Assembly (NCBI RefSeq): GCF_004332295.1
Contig: NZ_RXLP01000026.1
Coordinates: 107,558 to 171,557, forward strand
Length of the DNA stretch: 64,000 bases
Origin: Alloscardovia theropitheci
GTDB lineage: Bacteria; Actinomycetota; Actinomycetes; Actinomycetales; Bifidobacteriaceae
Direction: 5' to 3'
Shown here: positions 54,079-62,668 of the stretch, piece after piece
How positions within the stretch are numbered: position 1 is the first letter of the stretch
Layout of the letters: every line of letters begins with the position of its first letter
The notes under the pieces: generated by a model
Database searches by the model: none
Told to the model about the DNA's origin: nothing
What the model saw: only the letters and a program-made list of their open reading frames with translations
Translations under genes and position numbers: made by a program

Positions 54079-54449
54079 TTATCGAACAGATAGTTATCGA
54101 CTGGCTCAAAAACGATAAGAACCTGCATGACGTTACCATTTCGGCAGATATGCCTGCACGTGATAACGCTCGCGTAATCACTGTAGAGCAAATCGGAGCA
54201 AGTATCGGAAACGTAACCGACGCGTGGACACTCACCATCAACGGGTACGCTTCAACTAGATACGAATGCTCTAAGCTCATGCACACTCTTATCGTTCCTC
54301 GCCTAAGCATCCTCTACCAGATACCCGTAGTTGCCGATTACCAAATCAACGCGATCGCACACTACCCAGACCCGGGACCACCAGTGAGAGAACGATACAC
54401 ACTCACACTACTCATAACAACAAGCAAACCACAACCAACACAATTTTAA
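54075..54449 (+). CDS. Tail terminator / tail completion protein
   Basis: A 124-residue protein (MIIEQIVIDWLKNDKNLHDV) in the gpU/gp17-like position between the neck and major tail genes. Its start overlaps the previous stop (ATGA); an in-frame upstream start at 54015 is inside the previous gene and unlikely. Order-based call. Confidence 0.7.
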   Translation: MIIEQIVIDWLKNDKNLHDVTISADMPARDNARVITVEQIGASIGNVTDAWTLTINGYASTRYECSKLMHTLIVPRLSILYQIPVVADYQINAIAHYPDPGPPVRERYTLTLLITTSKPQPTQF

Positions 54450-54461
54450 GGAGAGCACACT

Positions 54462-55055
54462 ATGGCTGATGTAGCAGTAGCCAAAAAGAACCCCGCAGGC
54501 GTCCTCTGGTGGGCACCACTAGGCACACCACTACCAGAAAACGCACACGACAAACTCAACGAAGCATTCCACAGCGTTGGACTGCTCGACGAAGACGGCG
54601 TCACCTACGGAGAAGACAACGACACCACAAAAGTCGCAGACATGGACGGCGAAACCGCGCTCGCTATCAACTCGTCACATGAAGAGACCATTAAATTCAC
54701 AATGCTCGAAACAAACGAGTACAGCCTCAAGCTCCGCTTCGGCAGTGAAAACGTGATCATCGATGCAGCGAAAGAATCAATCCACTACTCGACCACTCCA
54801 CCAACAGGAGAAAAGGTCGCACTCGTTGCAGATATCCTCATGGCAGGAAACGATAGACGCAAGCGAACAGTCATCGAAGTCGCAAGCGTAACCGACACTG
54901 AAGAACGCCAAGAGCATGCAGCAGACGCAATAACCTACGGCGTAACCTGCACAGCATACAGGAACTCACAAAACCACTTCACCGAAAACTACATTGAACC
55001 TCTCAAACCAAAAACACAATCAGGCGCAGTCGTAGCACCAGGTGAATCCCACTAA
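54462..55055 (+). CDS. Major tail protein
   Basis: A 197-residue tube protein (KKNPAGVLWWAPLGTPLPEN, EETIKFTMLETN). It precedes a terminator and the tail-chaperone genes, the standard arrangement. AAGGAGAG precedes the ATG. GCGCTCGC lies within the gene at 54657. Confidence 0.85.
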   Translation: MADVAVAKKNPAGVLWWAPLGTPLPENAHDKLNEAFHSVGLLDEDGVTYGEDNDTTKVADMDGETALAINSSHEETIKFTMLETNEYSLKLRFGSENVIIDAAKESIHYSTTPPTGEKVALVADILMAGNDRRKRTVIEVASVTDTEERQEHAADAITYGVTCTAYRNSQNHFTENYIEPLKPKTQSGAVVAPGESH

Positions 55056-55073
55056 AACACAAACCACAACAAC

Positions 55074-55115
55074 CGAGGAGAGCATCTAACAACAGATGCC
55101 CTCCTCGCTTTATAA
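55074..55115 (+). terminator. Terminator after the major tail protein
   Basis: CGAGGAG.GCATCT (55074-55087) pairs with AGATGC.CTCCTCG (55094-55107), followed by CTTTAT. A terminator here lets the abundant tail protein be expressed above downstream tail genes. Confidence 0.8.
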
Positions 55116-55133
55116 AACCCGTAAGGACACACA

Positions 55134-55439
55134 ATGCCACTACCACACGAAAACAAGCCACAAACAGTCACCTACAAAGACCTCACATGGCAAATCGACC
55201 CAACAATCCTCGACGACCTCGACTTCATCGAACACCTCTACGACCTCACACACGCAGACGAAACCACACAAGACGGAGACGGCGCGCTCGCTGTTGTTCC
55301 ACTGTTGCGTACTTTGTGTGGTGATAAGTATAAGGAAGTGAAGAGTGCTTTGCGCGATCCTGAGTCTGGTCGTATTGATGCGCAGACTGTTCAAGAGTTC
55401 ACGATGGATGTGATGAAGCAGCTAAACCCAAACTCTTAA
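55134..55439 (+). CDS. Tail assembly chaperone G
   Basis: A 101-residue acidic protein (FIEHLYDLTHADETTQ) in the lambda gpG-type position. Near its end, AAACCCA (55424-55430) is read A-AAC-CCA, a canonical -1 slippery heptamer. Slippage leads without a stop into the next ORF. The gene carries GCGCTCGC at 55284, where composition flips sharply. Confidence 0.82.
   Translation: MPLPHENKPQTVTYKDLTWQIDPTILDDLDFIEHLYDLTHADETTQDGDGALAVVPLLRTLCGDKYKEVKSALRDPESGRIDAQTVQEFTMDVMKQLNPNS
55424..55430 (+). promoter_or_regulatory. -1 ribosomal frameshift site AAACCCA
   Basis: The heptamer lies in the correct frame (A AAC CCA) nine bases before the G stop codon. After a -1 shift the reading passes AAA CTC TTA ATG into the T ORF, giving a GT fusion. 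Confidence 0.8.
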
Positions 55440-55810
55440 TGCTCATAGAGATGATTGGAACGCACCCTGATGTGGTACGTGCTGATTTTCAACGTTTCTA
55501 TGGGCTCAATATTGATTACTTGGGCGATGGTCTTAATATTCGCCGTGCTGCAGATCTTGCTGCAAACCTTCCACTGAACGCGAGTATTTGGAAAGTATTT
55601 GATGAACGGGCAACGTGGAGTACTGAAGCGTATTTACTTGCTGAGATTGCTGATGCCGTGTCATTTAATGCGTGGACGAAAACGAAAGCCGCGCAAAGTA
55701 ACGGTAAATGGAAGAGCTCTATTATTCGCCCTGGTCAAGAATCCGCAGGTAACACTGAGAAGACTGGGTCAATGAATCCAGATGACCTACTCACAGCTCT
55801 TTACGGATAG
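55439..55810 (+). CDS. Tail assembly chaperone T part (expressed by -1 frameshift)
   Basis: A 123-residue ORF (MLIEMIGTHPDVVRADFQRF, later RAADLAANLP and AEIADAVSFNAW) in the -1 frame of the G gene. Most, perhaps all, product is expected as a G-T fusion. No convincing ribosome binding site lies before its ATG. The arrangement matches the conserved lambda-like tail chaperone pair that binds the tape measure. Confidence 0.8.
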   Translation: MLIEMIGTHPDVVRADFQRFYGLNIDYLGDGLNIRRAADLAANLPLNASIWKVFDERATWSTEAYLLAEIADAVSFNAWTKTKAAQSNGKWKSSIIRPGQESAGNTEKTGSMNPDDLLTALYG

Positions 55811-55828
55811 AAGAAAGGAAAACTTATT

Positions 55829-58525
55829 ATGGCTGATGACGGTGTCAAGCTCGCTGCAGCTTATGTTGAGATTATTCCGAGCATGAAGGGTGTGGGTAAG
55901 TCTATTGCAGACGCTTTCAAGTCAGCAGGTAATAGCGCTGGTAGTAAAGCTGGAAGTGAGATAGGCGAATCGTATAATGCTGGTTTTGCATCTAAAGCGA
56001 AAGCGTTAGGAAGTGTTGCTAAGGCGGCTGTTATTGCTGGTGTTGCTGCAGGAGGTGCTGCACTTGTTGCTGTCGGTAAGCAGGCATTAGATGCTTATGC
56101 TGTGTATGAGCAGGCTGTTGGCGGTATCGAAACCTTGTTTAAGGATGCAGCAGGACAGGTTGAGCAGTATGCTTCGAGTGCTTTTAAAACCGCTGGACTA
56201 TCAGCTAATGAGTACATGAATACTGTTACTTCATTTGCAGCTGCTATGACGAGCTCTGTGGGCGGTAATGTACACAAGTCTGCTGAATTATCAGATATGG
56301 CTATACGTGATATGAGTGATAATGCGAATAAGATGGGTACTTCCATGGATTCCATTATTCAAACGTATCAGTCGTTGTCTCGTGGCAATTACATGATGCT
56401 CGATAATTTGAAGCTTGGTTATGGTGGCACGAAGACAGAGCTTCAGCGTTTGCTCAATGACGCTTCCAAGCTTCCTAGCGCGATGGGGAAGAAATTCGAT
56501 ATCAGCAACTTCGGTGATGTTGTCACCGCTATCCATCTTGTCCAAGAGAACCTCGGTATTACAGGTACGACCGCTAAGGAAGCAGCAACCACTATCGAAG
56601 GGTCTGTAAGTTCCATGAAAGCATCATGGACGAACTGGGTTACAGGTTTAGGACGCGACGACGCTAATCTCGCTGTCTTATCACAAGACCTCGTAACCAG
56701 CGTGATCACAGTTGGTAGGAACATTGCTCCACGTATCGTGCAAATCGCTAAGGGTATGATTGCTGCTATCCCACAGGTTATTACTGGTTTTAGCGGTCAA
56801 ATTAGTCAGGCTTTCACAGACTTATTCCAGGGCAAGAACCTTGGTATTTCTGAGAATCTTACGGGTCAGCTTGACTATATTAAGGAAGCGTTCACTGACA
56901 AGTTTAAGCAATTAGTGTCTGCTGCTTCTAACGGGTGGAAGAATATTGAGACAGTCTTTGCTAGTTCAGGATTAGGGCAGAGCTTATCAGCTGGATTGCA
57001 GTCTATTGCACAAAGTGTATTAGGCATTTTTGATCAGCTTGGTGAGTCTGTTTTATCTCAGTGGACGAGCATGATTCAATCGCTATCGAACCCCGGACTA
57101 CTCACGTCTATTTCTTCTATGCTCCGTGGAGCAATGGAAGGTGTTACAGCAGTATTTCAGGGTGTAAGTGCTTTTATTCAGCCTGTTATTGCGGGTTTTA
57201 CAGAGCTTGTCAACAGTATTATTAATGCTGTCGCGACGTCTGCCCCTTTCCAGAGTTTCCTTGCATCTCTTGGGCCACTCATGTCCAAGTTAGGTGAACT
57301 CTTCAGAAGTATCGTAGGACCTTTGGGACAATGGGTTAAGCAGATTGCCATCTTTGTAGCACAATCAGGAATCTTCAATGCTGTGATTAACACGTTAGGT
57401 GGTGTATTGAATTGGCTTGTAGGAGTCATCTCAGGGATTATTACAGTCATCCAAAACGTGTGGAATATTGTCTCTCCTATCGTTAGCCAAGCATTCACAC
57501 TAATAATTTCTGTTCTTCAACGTACTGGAAGCATGATCGCTCAAGTATGGAATGCAATCATACCGATTATTCAACCAATCCTGAATAACCTTGCATCCAT
57601 ATTCCAAGCAATCGGAAACAACATTAGCGTCACCTGGAATACTCTATGGTCCACAGTGAGTAGTGTTATCAGTATCGTATGGTCAGGAATCCAAACCGTC
57701 GTACAAAACGCTATGACAGTCATCCAAGGCATCATCGACATTGCCACAGGACTCATCAGCGGTAATTGGAGCCTCGCATGGCAAGGAATACAAAACGTAT
57801 TCTCAGGCATATGGCAAGCAATCCAAACAATCTTCTCCACCGTCTTGAATACTATCATCACCATTTTCACCGGAGAACTCAACCTCATCAAAAACATATG
57901 GAACTCCACCTGGAACGGAATCAGCTCAATCCTATCCAGCACCTGGTCAAACTTCACTACCGTCATCAACAACGGTATAAACACAGTGAAAAACCTCATG
58001 AACGGAGTCAAAAACACCATCACAGGCGCATTCAACGGTGCAGGCTCATGGCTATCAAACGCAGGAAAAGCAATCATGGACGGACTCCTAGGCGGACTCA
58101 AAGAAGCATGGAAAAACGTCACCGGCTTCGTCGGAGGAATAGCAGACTGGATCAAACAACACAAAGGCCCAATTAGCTACGACAAAAAACTCCTCATACC
58201 AGCCGGCAACGCCATCATGCACGGACTCAACCAAGGACTCAAAACATCCTTCACCGACGTCCAAAAAACCGTCAACACCATGAACGACACACTCGCCGAC
58301 AGCTTCCACCAAACACTCAACACAAAACTCACAGCACAACCAACCACACCACTACTGACAACCACACAACGATACGAAATCGACACCGCGCGCTCGCAGG
58401 TGTCTCAGTTGGATAGGTTGACTGATTTGGTGGGGTCTTTGTATGAGGATTTGGGTGACATTATTGCTGATAATGCTCCATCGGAGTCGTTACGTCAGAG
58501 AAAGAGGATTTATGGTATCGCATAG
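55829..58525 (+). CDS. Tape measure protein
   Basis: An 898-residue tail-length ruler. It has an Ala/Gly-rich helical start (MADDGVKLAAAYVEIIPSMK), YEQAVGGIETLFKDAAGQVE typical of tape measures, repeated hydrophobic segments from about 380 to 700 (many IWN/GIxxVIQN units) and a basic C-terminus. AAAGGA lies before the ATG. The longest phage gene, before the baseplate genes, as expected. Strong A+C bias builds toward its 3' end and flips at 58390. Confidence 0.95.
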   Translation: MADDGVKLAAAYVEIIPSMKGVGKSIADAFKSAGNSAGSKAGSEIGESYNAGFASKAKALGSVAKAAVIAGVAAGGAALVAVGKQALDAYAVYEQAVGGIETLFKDAAGQVEQYASSAFKTAGLSANEYMNTVTSFAAAMTSSVGGNVHKSAELSDMAIRDMSDNANKMGTSMDSIIQTYQSLSRGNYMMLDNLKLGYGGTKTELQRLLNDASKLPSAMGKKFDISNFGDVVTAIHLVQENLGITGTTAKEAATTIEGSVSSMKASWTNWVTGLGRDDANLAVLSQDLVTSVITVGRNIAPRIVQIAKGMIAAIPQVITGFSGQISQAFTDLFQGKNLGISENLTGQLDYIKEAFTDKFKQLVSAASNGWKNIETVFASSGLGQSLSAGLQSIAQSVLGIFDQLGESVLSQWTSMIQSLSNPGLLTSISSMLRGAMEGVTAVFQGVSAFIQPVIAGFTELVNSIINAVATSAPFQSFLASLGPLMSKLGELFRSIVGPLGQWVKQIAIFVAQSGIFNAVINTLGGVLNWLVGVISGIITVIQNVWNIVSPIVSQAFTLIISVLQRTGSMIAQVWNAIIPIIQPILNNLASIFQAIGNNISVTWNTLWSTVSSVISIVWSGIQTVVQNAMTVIQGIIDIATGLISGNWSLAWQGIQNVFSGIWQAIQTIFSTVLNTIITIFTGELNLIKNIWNSTWNGISSILSSTWSNFTTVINNGINTVKNLMNGVKNTITGAFNGAGSWLSNAGKAIMDGLLGGLKEAWKNVTGFVGGIADWIKQHKGPISYDKKLLIPAGNAIMHGLNQGLKTSFTDVQKTVNTMNDTLADSFHQTLNTKLTAQPTTPLLTTTQRYEIDTARSQVSQLDRLTDLVGSLYEDLGDIIADNAPSESLRQRKRIYGIA

Positions 58526-59312
58526 TCTTTCGTATCGTTCTGGTTGTGTGAATCGTCGTTTTGAGCTCAATGGTCCTGCTCTTTTTGGCGGGACTGTTGA
58601 GTCTTTACGTTCGGGTGAATGGTCATATAAGAATAAGGGTCGTTATCTGCAGAAACGGTATAAGAATAGTCAGACTCGTACTATTACTCTTTCTGCTATT
58701 GATAAGCAGGTCTTGCAGGATTTTCTTGATACGTGTGATGCGGATGTTGAGAATAATACTCCAGCAACTCTTGTAGCGGATGATTGTGAGACATTATGTT
58801 TTATCGTTAAAGATGAAGCAAAACACGTTTCACCTTTGCTTGCCCAAACTGAGTTGACCGTGCTGCTTATTGATGGTGTGTGGCGTGAGCCGATACGTCA
58901 ATCTTACACGATGGATATTGTTGACCAGACAGGTCTCGATTACGATTATGATTATTCACTCGTTCAGATGAATGGTGATATTACTAATCCTCAGCTCGTC
59001 ACTCTTGATTGCGATTTGACGATATATGGTCCAGTTACAAATCCACAAATCAGTATCGCTAACAACGTGTATCAAGTATCTATCGATGTTCCAGACACGT
59101 ATAGGCTCTCGATTGATTCGCGTGAGAAAACAGTTATTCTCATCGATAGTTTAGGAACGAGCAGAAATGTTCTCGATAACGCTTCTTTTGTAGACGGTAA
59201 GAATATTTTTGCACCTGTTCCTCCGGGTTCTCACCCCGTTTTATGGTCTAACGAATTCGATTTCGATGTAACCCTATGGGTCAAGAAAGGACGTTTGCCA
59301 TGGACTATATGA
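58512..59312 (+). CDS. Distal tail protein (Dit-like)
   Basis: A 266-residue protein (MVSHSLSYRSGCVNRRFELN, later LDCDLTIYGPVTNPQISI, RNVLDNASF) with the beta-sandwich pattern of distal tail proteins. AGAGG lies before the ATG at 58512, overlapping the tape measure gene by 14 bases. It links tube to baseplate. Confidence 0.8.
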   Translation: MVSHSLSYRSGCVNRRFELNGPALFGGTVESLRSGEWSYKNKGRYLQKRYKNSQTRTITLSAIDKQVLQDFLDTCDADVENNTPATLVADDCETLCFIVKDEAKHVSPLLAQTELTVLLIDGVWREPIRQSYTMDIVDQTGLDYDYDYSLVQMNGDITNPQLVTLDCDLTIYGPVTNPQISIANNVYQVSIDVPDTYRLSIDSREKTVILIDSLGTSRNVLDNASFVDGKNIFAPVPPGSHPVLWSNEFDFDVTLWVKKGRLPWTI

Positions 59313-60289
59313 TTACCGATAATCAAGGCAATAGGATTAAAGTTTTACTTAATCCATCTCTTGATATAGCGTATGGGAGTGGAGAAAACGATTTCGAACT
59401 TACCGTAGACACTCATGAGGCAGCTATCATCTCTGGTAGCTGCCTTTTAGTATCCGAAAACAGTGATATAGGTGGAATCATTGACACTGTCACGGATGAC
59501 AATAATCAAATCATCTATAGTGGTCGTTCCTGGCACGGCATACTCGCCGGTAAAATCATCCAACCACCCACCGGTCAAGACTACTACACAGTTAACGGAG
59601 CATTCCGCACCATCATCGAACAACTCATAACACGTTTAGGCTTAACGAGCCTTTTCACAACAGACATGACCTGTCCACACACGATAAACGGAACGTACCA
59701 GTTTGCTCGCTACACAGACGCATACACTGGTTTACTCGACATGTGTCAAGCAAACAATCTCACACTCTTACTCACTTATAAGAGTGACATGAAAAAAGTA
59801 CTCATCTCAACACGACCACAAAAGAGTATTAATAACCTAGCTGTCGCTAACGCGTTCGGTATGAAAATCACACGCAACTACAACCGAGTCAACCATGCCA
59901 TCGGGTTAGGTAAAGGCGAACTCAAAAACCGAACAGTCGTCCACTGGTACGCCGACACAAACGGCAAAATCAGTACCACACAAACCCTCACAGGCAATCT
60001 CGAAAACACCATCGTCTACGAGAACACCAACGCTGAACCAGACGAGCTCAACGACACCACTCGAAAGAAGCTTGAAGAATACCAAGCACTCGGAACCATC
60101 AACGCAGACATGAGCGACACAAGTATCCACCTCGACATCGGTGACAAAGTCACAGCCATCTCACAACAAGCACACCTGACCGTCACCAACTACGTCACCA
60201 AAAAAGTCATCACCATAGAAGGAGACACAACAAACATCGAATACACACTCAACCAAACACTCCACGACACCACACAACAAATCAATTAA
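59300..60289 (+). CDS. Tail-associated protein (gp37/Tal-type baseplate hub)
   Basis: A 329-residue protein (MDYMITDNQGNRIKVLLNPS) with the RTIIEQLITRLGL and MKITRNYNRVNH stretches of ReqiPepy6 gp37-like tail proteins that follow Dit. The ATG at 59300 has AAAGGA 7 bases upstream. It overlaps Dit by 13 bases. No peptidase domain is visible. Confidence 0.75.
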   Translation: MDYMITDNQGNRIKVLLNPSLDIAYGSGENDFELTVDTHEAAIISGSCLLVSENSDIGGIIDTVTDDNNQIIYSGRSWHGILAGKIIQPPTGQDYYTVNGAFRTIIEQLITRLGLTSLFTTDMTCPHTINGTYQFARYTDAYTGLLDMCQANNLTLLLTYKSDMKKVLISTRPQKSINNLAVANAFGMKITRNYNRVNHAIGLGKGELKNRTVVHWYADTNGKISTTQTLTGNLENTIVYENTNAEPDELNDTTRKKLEEYQALGTINADMSDTSIHLDIGDKVTAISQQAHLTVTNYVTKKVITIEGDTTNIEYTLNQTLHDTTQQIN

Positions 60290-60299
60290 GGAGACAACC

Positions 60300-60536
60300 A
60301 TGCCAATAACAAACGGATACAGCATGTACACATGCGACCGCTACCCAACCAACCACACCGCCATCATCAAAGACGACGACATCACCACACAAAGCACATG
60401 GATCCACATCAAATACCCCGACCTCAACGGAACCATCAAAGACTACCTCATCTGCCCAAAATGCGCAGAACTCGCACGCAAAAAAATGAACAGCCTCAAC
60501 ACCAGCTTCATGCAATTCATGAACGCCGTCGAATAA
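60300..60536 (+). CDS. Small protein with cysteine pair, between baseplate and receptor-binding genes
   Basis: A 78-residue protein (MPITNGYSMYTCDRYPTNHT) with LICPKCAELARKKM, a partial zinc-ribbon pattern (three Cys). AAGGAG precedes the ATG. Function unknown. Very A+C-rich. Confidence 0.6.
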   Translation: MPITNGYSMYTCDRYPTNHTAIIKDDDITTQSTWIHIKYPDLNGTIKDYLICPKCAELARKKMNSLNTSFMQFMNAVE

Positions 60537-60552
60537 ACACAGGAGAACAACA

Positions 60553-61377
60553 ATGAGCATCGAACTCATCACAGGCAAAGCAGGAAAAAACCATATCAGC
60601 GCAGTAGACGACGCACAACTCAACGCCGCGCTCGCAGGTAGAGGAGTCTACCTATTAGCAAGCGAAGATGGTAGCTATCCAACCATCACCGTCTTAGATG
60701 CGAACACTATTCTTATCCCTGTATCTCATTGGCTCGTGAATGGACGTCACATTCGTATCACAAGCCAGGAACGGTTAACAATCACGTCAGGGCAAACAGG
60801 ATACAATCGAATCGATTTACTCTGCTTTACCTATACACGTCAATCAAACACAGGCATAGAAGATATCAAGTTAACCGTTGTACGCGGAACACCAACCACG
60901 GGAACCGCATCAGCACCATCAGTATCATCACCATCTCTACAATCCGATACAACTGTAAATTCGACAATCGGATTTTGCCAAGTCTCTATTACAGGACTAG
61001 TACCAACAGTCAACGTGACCGCTGCAAAGCTTGGAAACATACATAATATAAGTTCTCGGCTTGATCACGTTACGTCTGTATCAATAGGTTTGCCTTATAT
61101 TGATAGGAACGTGACGTTGTATAAGCAGGGTCGTCTTGTCATGGTTTCTGAGCAGGCGGTTACTAGTGGTAATACTCCGCAGAACACGCACTCTGTGTCG
61201 CCTTATCACAGTATTCCTGCAGATTATCGTCCTATCAAGCAAGGCATTATTATGCTCAGTGACCATGGTGGCCAGTCTGCTAGCTTTATGGTTGATAAAG
61301 ACGGTAAGGTCGAGATTAACGGCAATATTAGTAATGGACGTTACATGCAAATTCTTGGCATGTGGTTAACCGCTTAA
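60553..61377 (+). CDS. Receptor-binding / baseplate protein with phase-variable C-terminus
   Basis: A 274-residue protein. The N-terminal part (about 1-130) is the upper-baseplate/attachment domain (AGKNHISAVDDAQLNAALAG, WLVNGRHIRITSQERLTI). The C-terminal 105 residues (after SSR at codons 167-169) form the receptor tip with YHSIPADYRPIKQG. A 19-bp sequence, ACATAATATAAGTTCTCGG, ends exactly at codon 169 and recurs inverted at 61722-61740. Inversion would replace the C-terminus with the one encoded on the minus strand at 61380-61721. AGGAGAAC precedes the ATG. Confidence 0.82.
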   Translation: MSIELITGKAGKNHISAVDDAQLNAALAGRGVYLLASEDGSYPTITVLDANTILIPVSHWLVNGRHIRITSQERLTITSGQTGYNRIDLLCFTYTRQSNTGIEDIKLTVVRGTPTTGTASAPSVSSPSLQSDTTVNSTIGFCQVSITGLVPTVNVTAAKLGNIHNISSRLDHVTSVSIGLPYIDRNVTLYKQGRLVMVSEQAVTSGNTPQNTHSVSPYHSIPADYRPIKQGIIMLSDHGGQSASFMVDKDGKVEINGNISNGRYMQILGMWLTA

Positions 61378-61740
61378 AACTATTGCGGTAGATGCCAGCT
61401 GAAATTTAAATCAATAATCTGACCGTTACCCATTTGAGCGGTACTGCCCCAATGTCCGAATTCGACGTTACCTGTTGCTCGTGGAATGACGTAAACTCCG
61501 AAACGCGGCTCATACATGCTCCACCGATTATTCTTAGGCATGTATTTTGCTGGTAAGGTAAACAGCGTATCAGTAGATGCTCCATTCCATGAAGAATCAA
61601 GACGCTTCAACGTACATTCCGCGAACACCATGTCATCAATCACACTGACACGAACATTGGAAACAGACCACCATCTCGTGCTGAGAATATTAGTAATTTG
61701 ACCCGTAATCTCACCTTGCAACCGAGAACTTATATTATGT
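61041..61740. repeat. Invertible cassette of the receptor-binding protein
   Basis: Perfect 19-bp inverted repeats at 61041-61059 and 61722-61740 enclose 662 bp with two opposed C-terminal coding segments whose stops almost meet (61377 and 61380). Both segments are in frame with the constant N-terminus when brought to the left repeat. No recombinase gene lies next to it. Confidence 0.85.
61380..61721 (-). CDS. Silent alternative C-terminus of the receptor-binding protein
   Basis: A 113-codon open frame from the inverted repeat, beginning TTG CAA GGT (LQGEITG after inversion), with no ribosome binding site of its own. The content is that of a phage tail-tip domain: STDTLFTLPAKYMPKNNRW and GNVEFGHWGSTAQMGNGQI. 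It differs strongly from the expressed C-terminus, so it would change host range on inversion. Not expected to be translated in the present orientation. Confidence 0.82.
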   Translation of the reverse strand: MQGEITGQITNILSTRWWSVSNVRVSVIDDMVFAECTLKRLDSSWNGASTDTLFTLPAKYMPKNNRWSMYEPRFGVYVIPRATGNVEFGHWGSTAQMGNGQIIDLNFSWHLPQ

Positions 61741-61767
61741 CACCCAAACAACACAGAAAGGCACCAC

Positions 61768-62223
61768 ATGCCACCACTCAGCCCCTTCGACCTCGACAAC
61801 GTCATCGTAGCCCTCATCACAGGACTCATCAGCTTCACAGTCGCATACATCACATCGCGCTCGCAAGCTAAAAACGATGAGAAACAGTCGAAAAAAATCC
61901 AAGTAGAAATCGAAACTGAACTACGAGAACAGCTCCGCGAAACAGATCACCGCGTAGGACAGTTATCTGACCTTTTAGGACAGGAACAAGAGAAACGTCG
62001 AGATTTAAAAAATCAATTAACGACGTTAGAACTCAAAGACGATATCAAAACAGCATACATACGTTCTGTCGGACATTGGCTTGCAGATTTATGCGAAGTA
62101 TTAGAACCTGCCTGGTCTAAAAAACACCCTAAACCACATCTGCCAGCTGAAATCCGTCACGATATCGAACACACAGCACAACAAGTCGGCTTACAAGTTA
62201 ACCAAACCAATAAGGAGAAATAA
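61768..62223 (+). CDS. Membrane-anchored coiled-coil protein of the lysis cassette
   Basis: A 151-residue protein with one N-terminal transmembrane helix (VIVALITGLISFTVAYITS) and a coiled coil (about 35-90: REQLRETDHRVGQLSDLLGQ). AGAAAGG precedes the ATG. It resembles DUF2746-type proteins found just before actinophage holins and may act as an accessory holin. GCGCTCGC occurs at 61857. Confidence 0.65.
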   Translation: MPPLSPFDLDNVIVALITGLISFTVAYITSRSQAKNDEKQSKKIQVEIETELREQLRETDHRVGQLSDLLGQEQEKRRDLKNQLTTLELKDDIKTAYIRSVGHWLADLCEVLEPAWSKKHPKPHLPAEIRHDIEHTAQQVGLQVNQTNKEK

Positions 62224-62224
62224 A

Positions 62225-62509
62225 ATGACACACTTCAACAAAGAATTCTGGCTCGACACTGCTGAACGAGCAGTAAAAACAGCTGCACAAGCAGCAATCG
62301 GAGTCCTCGGTACAGGGGCAGTTGGGCTACTCCAAATCGACTGGACAAACGTCCTATCCGTAACCCTCATGGCAGCATTAATCAGTATTCTCACCTCCAT
62401 CGCTTCAGCAGGCGGAGAAACCGTCTCCCCAGCAAGCCTTATCAAAACCACACAAACAACAGGACGACACATACAAACACTCGAAGAACACAGTAAGGAA
62501 AACGAGTGA
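62225..62509 (+). CDS. Holin (r1t type)
   Basis: A 94-residue protein with FWLDTAERAVKTAAQAAIGV leading into a first helix and a second one (LSVTLMAALISILTSIAS), then a charged tail. This is the pattern of phage r1t holins, which form membrane lesions to release the endolysin. AAGGAG lies upstream; the start follows the previous stop by one base. Confidence 0.88.
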   Translation: MTHFNKEFWLDTAERAVKTAAQAAIGVLGTGAVGLLQIDWTNVLSVTLMAALISILTSIASAGGETVSPASLIKTTQTTGRHIQTLEEHSKENE

Positions 62510-62649
62510 CACAACTCAAACACATACTCCTCACACTCCTCATAATCCTGCTAACAGCATTCATGTTTGCAGGATTATTCATTATCGGAGCACTCACACT
62601 CGTAGCACTCACAAAATTCCTACTCATCGTCTACTTCATAGCAATCTAA
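62506..62649 (+). CDS. Small one/two-helix membrane protein in the lysis cassette
   Basis: A 47-codon gene starting GTG in a GTGA overlap with the holin stop, with AAGGA 7 bases upstream. The product (MTQLKHILLTLLIILLTAFM...) is almost wholly hydrophobic with no charged residue beyond the first few, except one Lys. It may be a second holin or antiholin. Short but well supported by the ribosome binding site and overlap. Confidence 0.6.
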   Translation: MTQLKHILLTLLIILLTAFMFAGLFIIGALTLVALTKFLLIVYFIAI

Positions 62650-62668
62650 AAACAGAAAGGACCACATC

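Noticed and set aside
40596-60635. Every GCGCTCGC copy as a sharp flip point
   Set aside because: Not all are: A+C richness continues after 40596 and the change is weak after 33672, 39761, 49699, 54657 and 60628. G+T-rich stretches near 46085-46300 start without a motif. The association is strong but not absolute.
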